From Bemisia tabaci (lineage: Eukaryota > Arthropoda > Insecta > Hemiptera > Aleyrodidae): a stretch of DNA of 64,000 nucleotides. The DNA is taken from contig NC_092801.1 in NCBI RefSeq assembly GCF_918797505.1, positions 4,712,001 through 4,776,000 of the forward strand, written 5' to 3'. Made by a program: the position numbers and the translations under genes. This document shows positions 63,867-64,000 of this stretch, piece after piece. The notes under the pieces were generated by a model that was not told where the DNA came from, searched no databases, and saw nothing but the letters and a program-made list of their open reading frames with translations. Each line of letters begins with the position of its first letter. The stretch's first letter is position 1.

Positions 63867-64000
63867 CTGCGGTGAGAATTAAAGAAAAATCTTGTAATAG
63901 AATGGGGCCATATCACTTACGTTTTAGGGCCACATTCCATTATGCTTTCTAGCTCATTCGGGCCGAAAGCCATCGATTTCGCAAGTGCAGGCTCAGACGA

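Larger units (their letters stand above)
57497..64000. repeat. Second copy of 7727-15155
   Basis: From the first base after the gap to the window end the sequence follows 7727 onward nearly base for base, in the same orientation and 49.77 kb apart at the start. Differences: the 837-bp block 12004-12840 is missing (junction about 61729), the minisatellite at 57.85-58.0 kb and the stretches 60.88-61.06 and 63.43-63.54 kb lost many single bases, and scattered substitutions occur. All elements of the first copy recur, among them the exons and MITEs listed separately. The full extent is unknown on both sides. Confidence 0.97.

Overview
This is eukaryotic, transposon-crowded DNA, most likely from an insect. 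The evidence is sparse coding in short exons with GT/AG introns, mariner, hAT-type, Penelope, BEL/Pao and Polinton remnants, many small inverted-repeat elements (MITEs), and homopolymer runs. A sap-feeding hemipteran such as a whitefly is a guess from the general look of the repeats, not something proven here. There are no bacterial operons, rRNA genes, convincing tRNAs or CRISPR arrays.

Layout. 1-6.4 kb: MITEs, including one nested case, ending in a deleted mariner element (5487-6413). 6.4-15 kb: three phase-compatible exons of a Ser/Arg-rich gene on the minus strand (15032-14719, 13913-13720, 6644-6443). On the plus strand inside its long intron lie two equal-length 92-nt exons (7974-8065 and 8477-8568) that look like a mutually exclusive pair. 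15.4-25.2 kb: BEL/Pao RNase H, a Ser-rich set of exons (18630-19947) in phase with a Pao integrase ORF, a proline-rich protein with a Gag-type zinc-knuckle, and a RecQ-like helicase without its ATP-binding loop. 26.6-32.4 kb: an unknown gene whose exon is split by a Penelope-like element carrying inverted terminal repeats with hammerhead-ribozyme-like motifs. 35-36.6 kb: a decayed Polinton-type DNA polymerase and an ankyrin-repeat gene. 38.4-41.1 kb: a possible endogenous viral nucleoprotein copy with a 250-bp internal amplification and a poly(A) tail, followed by a second mariner fragment. 41.5-57 kb: satellites, a non-LTR retrotransposon end, an LTR/primer-binding junction, a candidate small secreted peptide (47151-47336), more MITEs, and a 500-N gap. 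57497-64000 repeats 7727-about 15155 almost exactly.

Few intact genes are visible. The main story is insertion into insertion: several target-site duplications can be read directly, and they date the order of events. The duplicated 6.5 kb may be a real tandem duplication or an unmerged haplotype next to the gap; the homopolymer deletions in the second copy favour poorly polished sequence.
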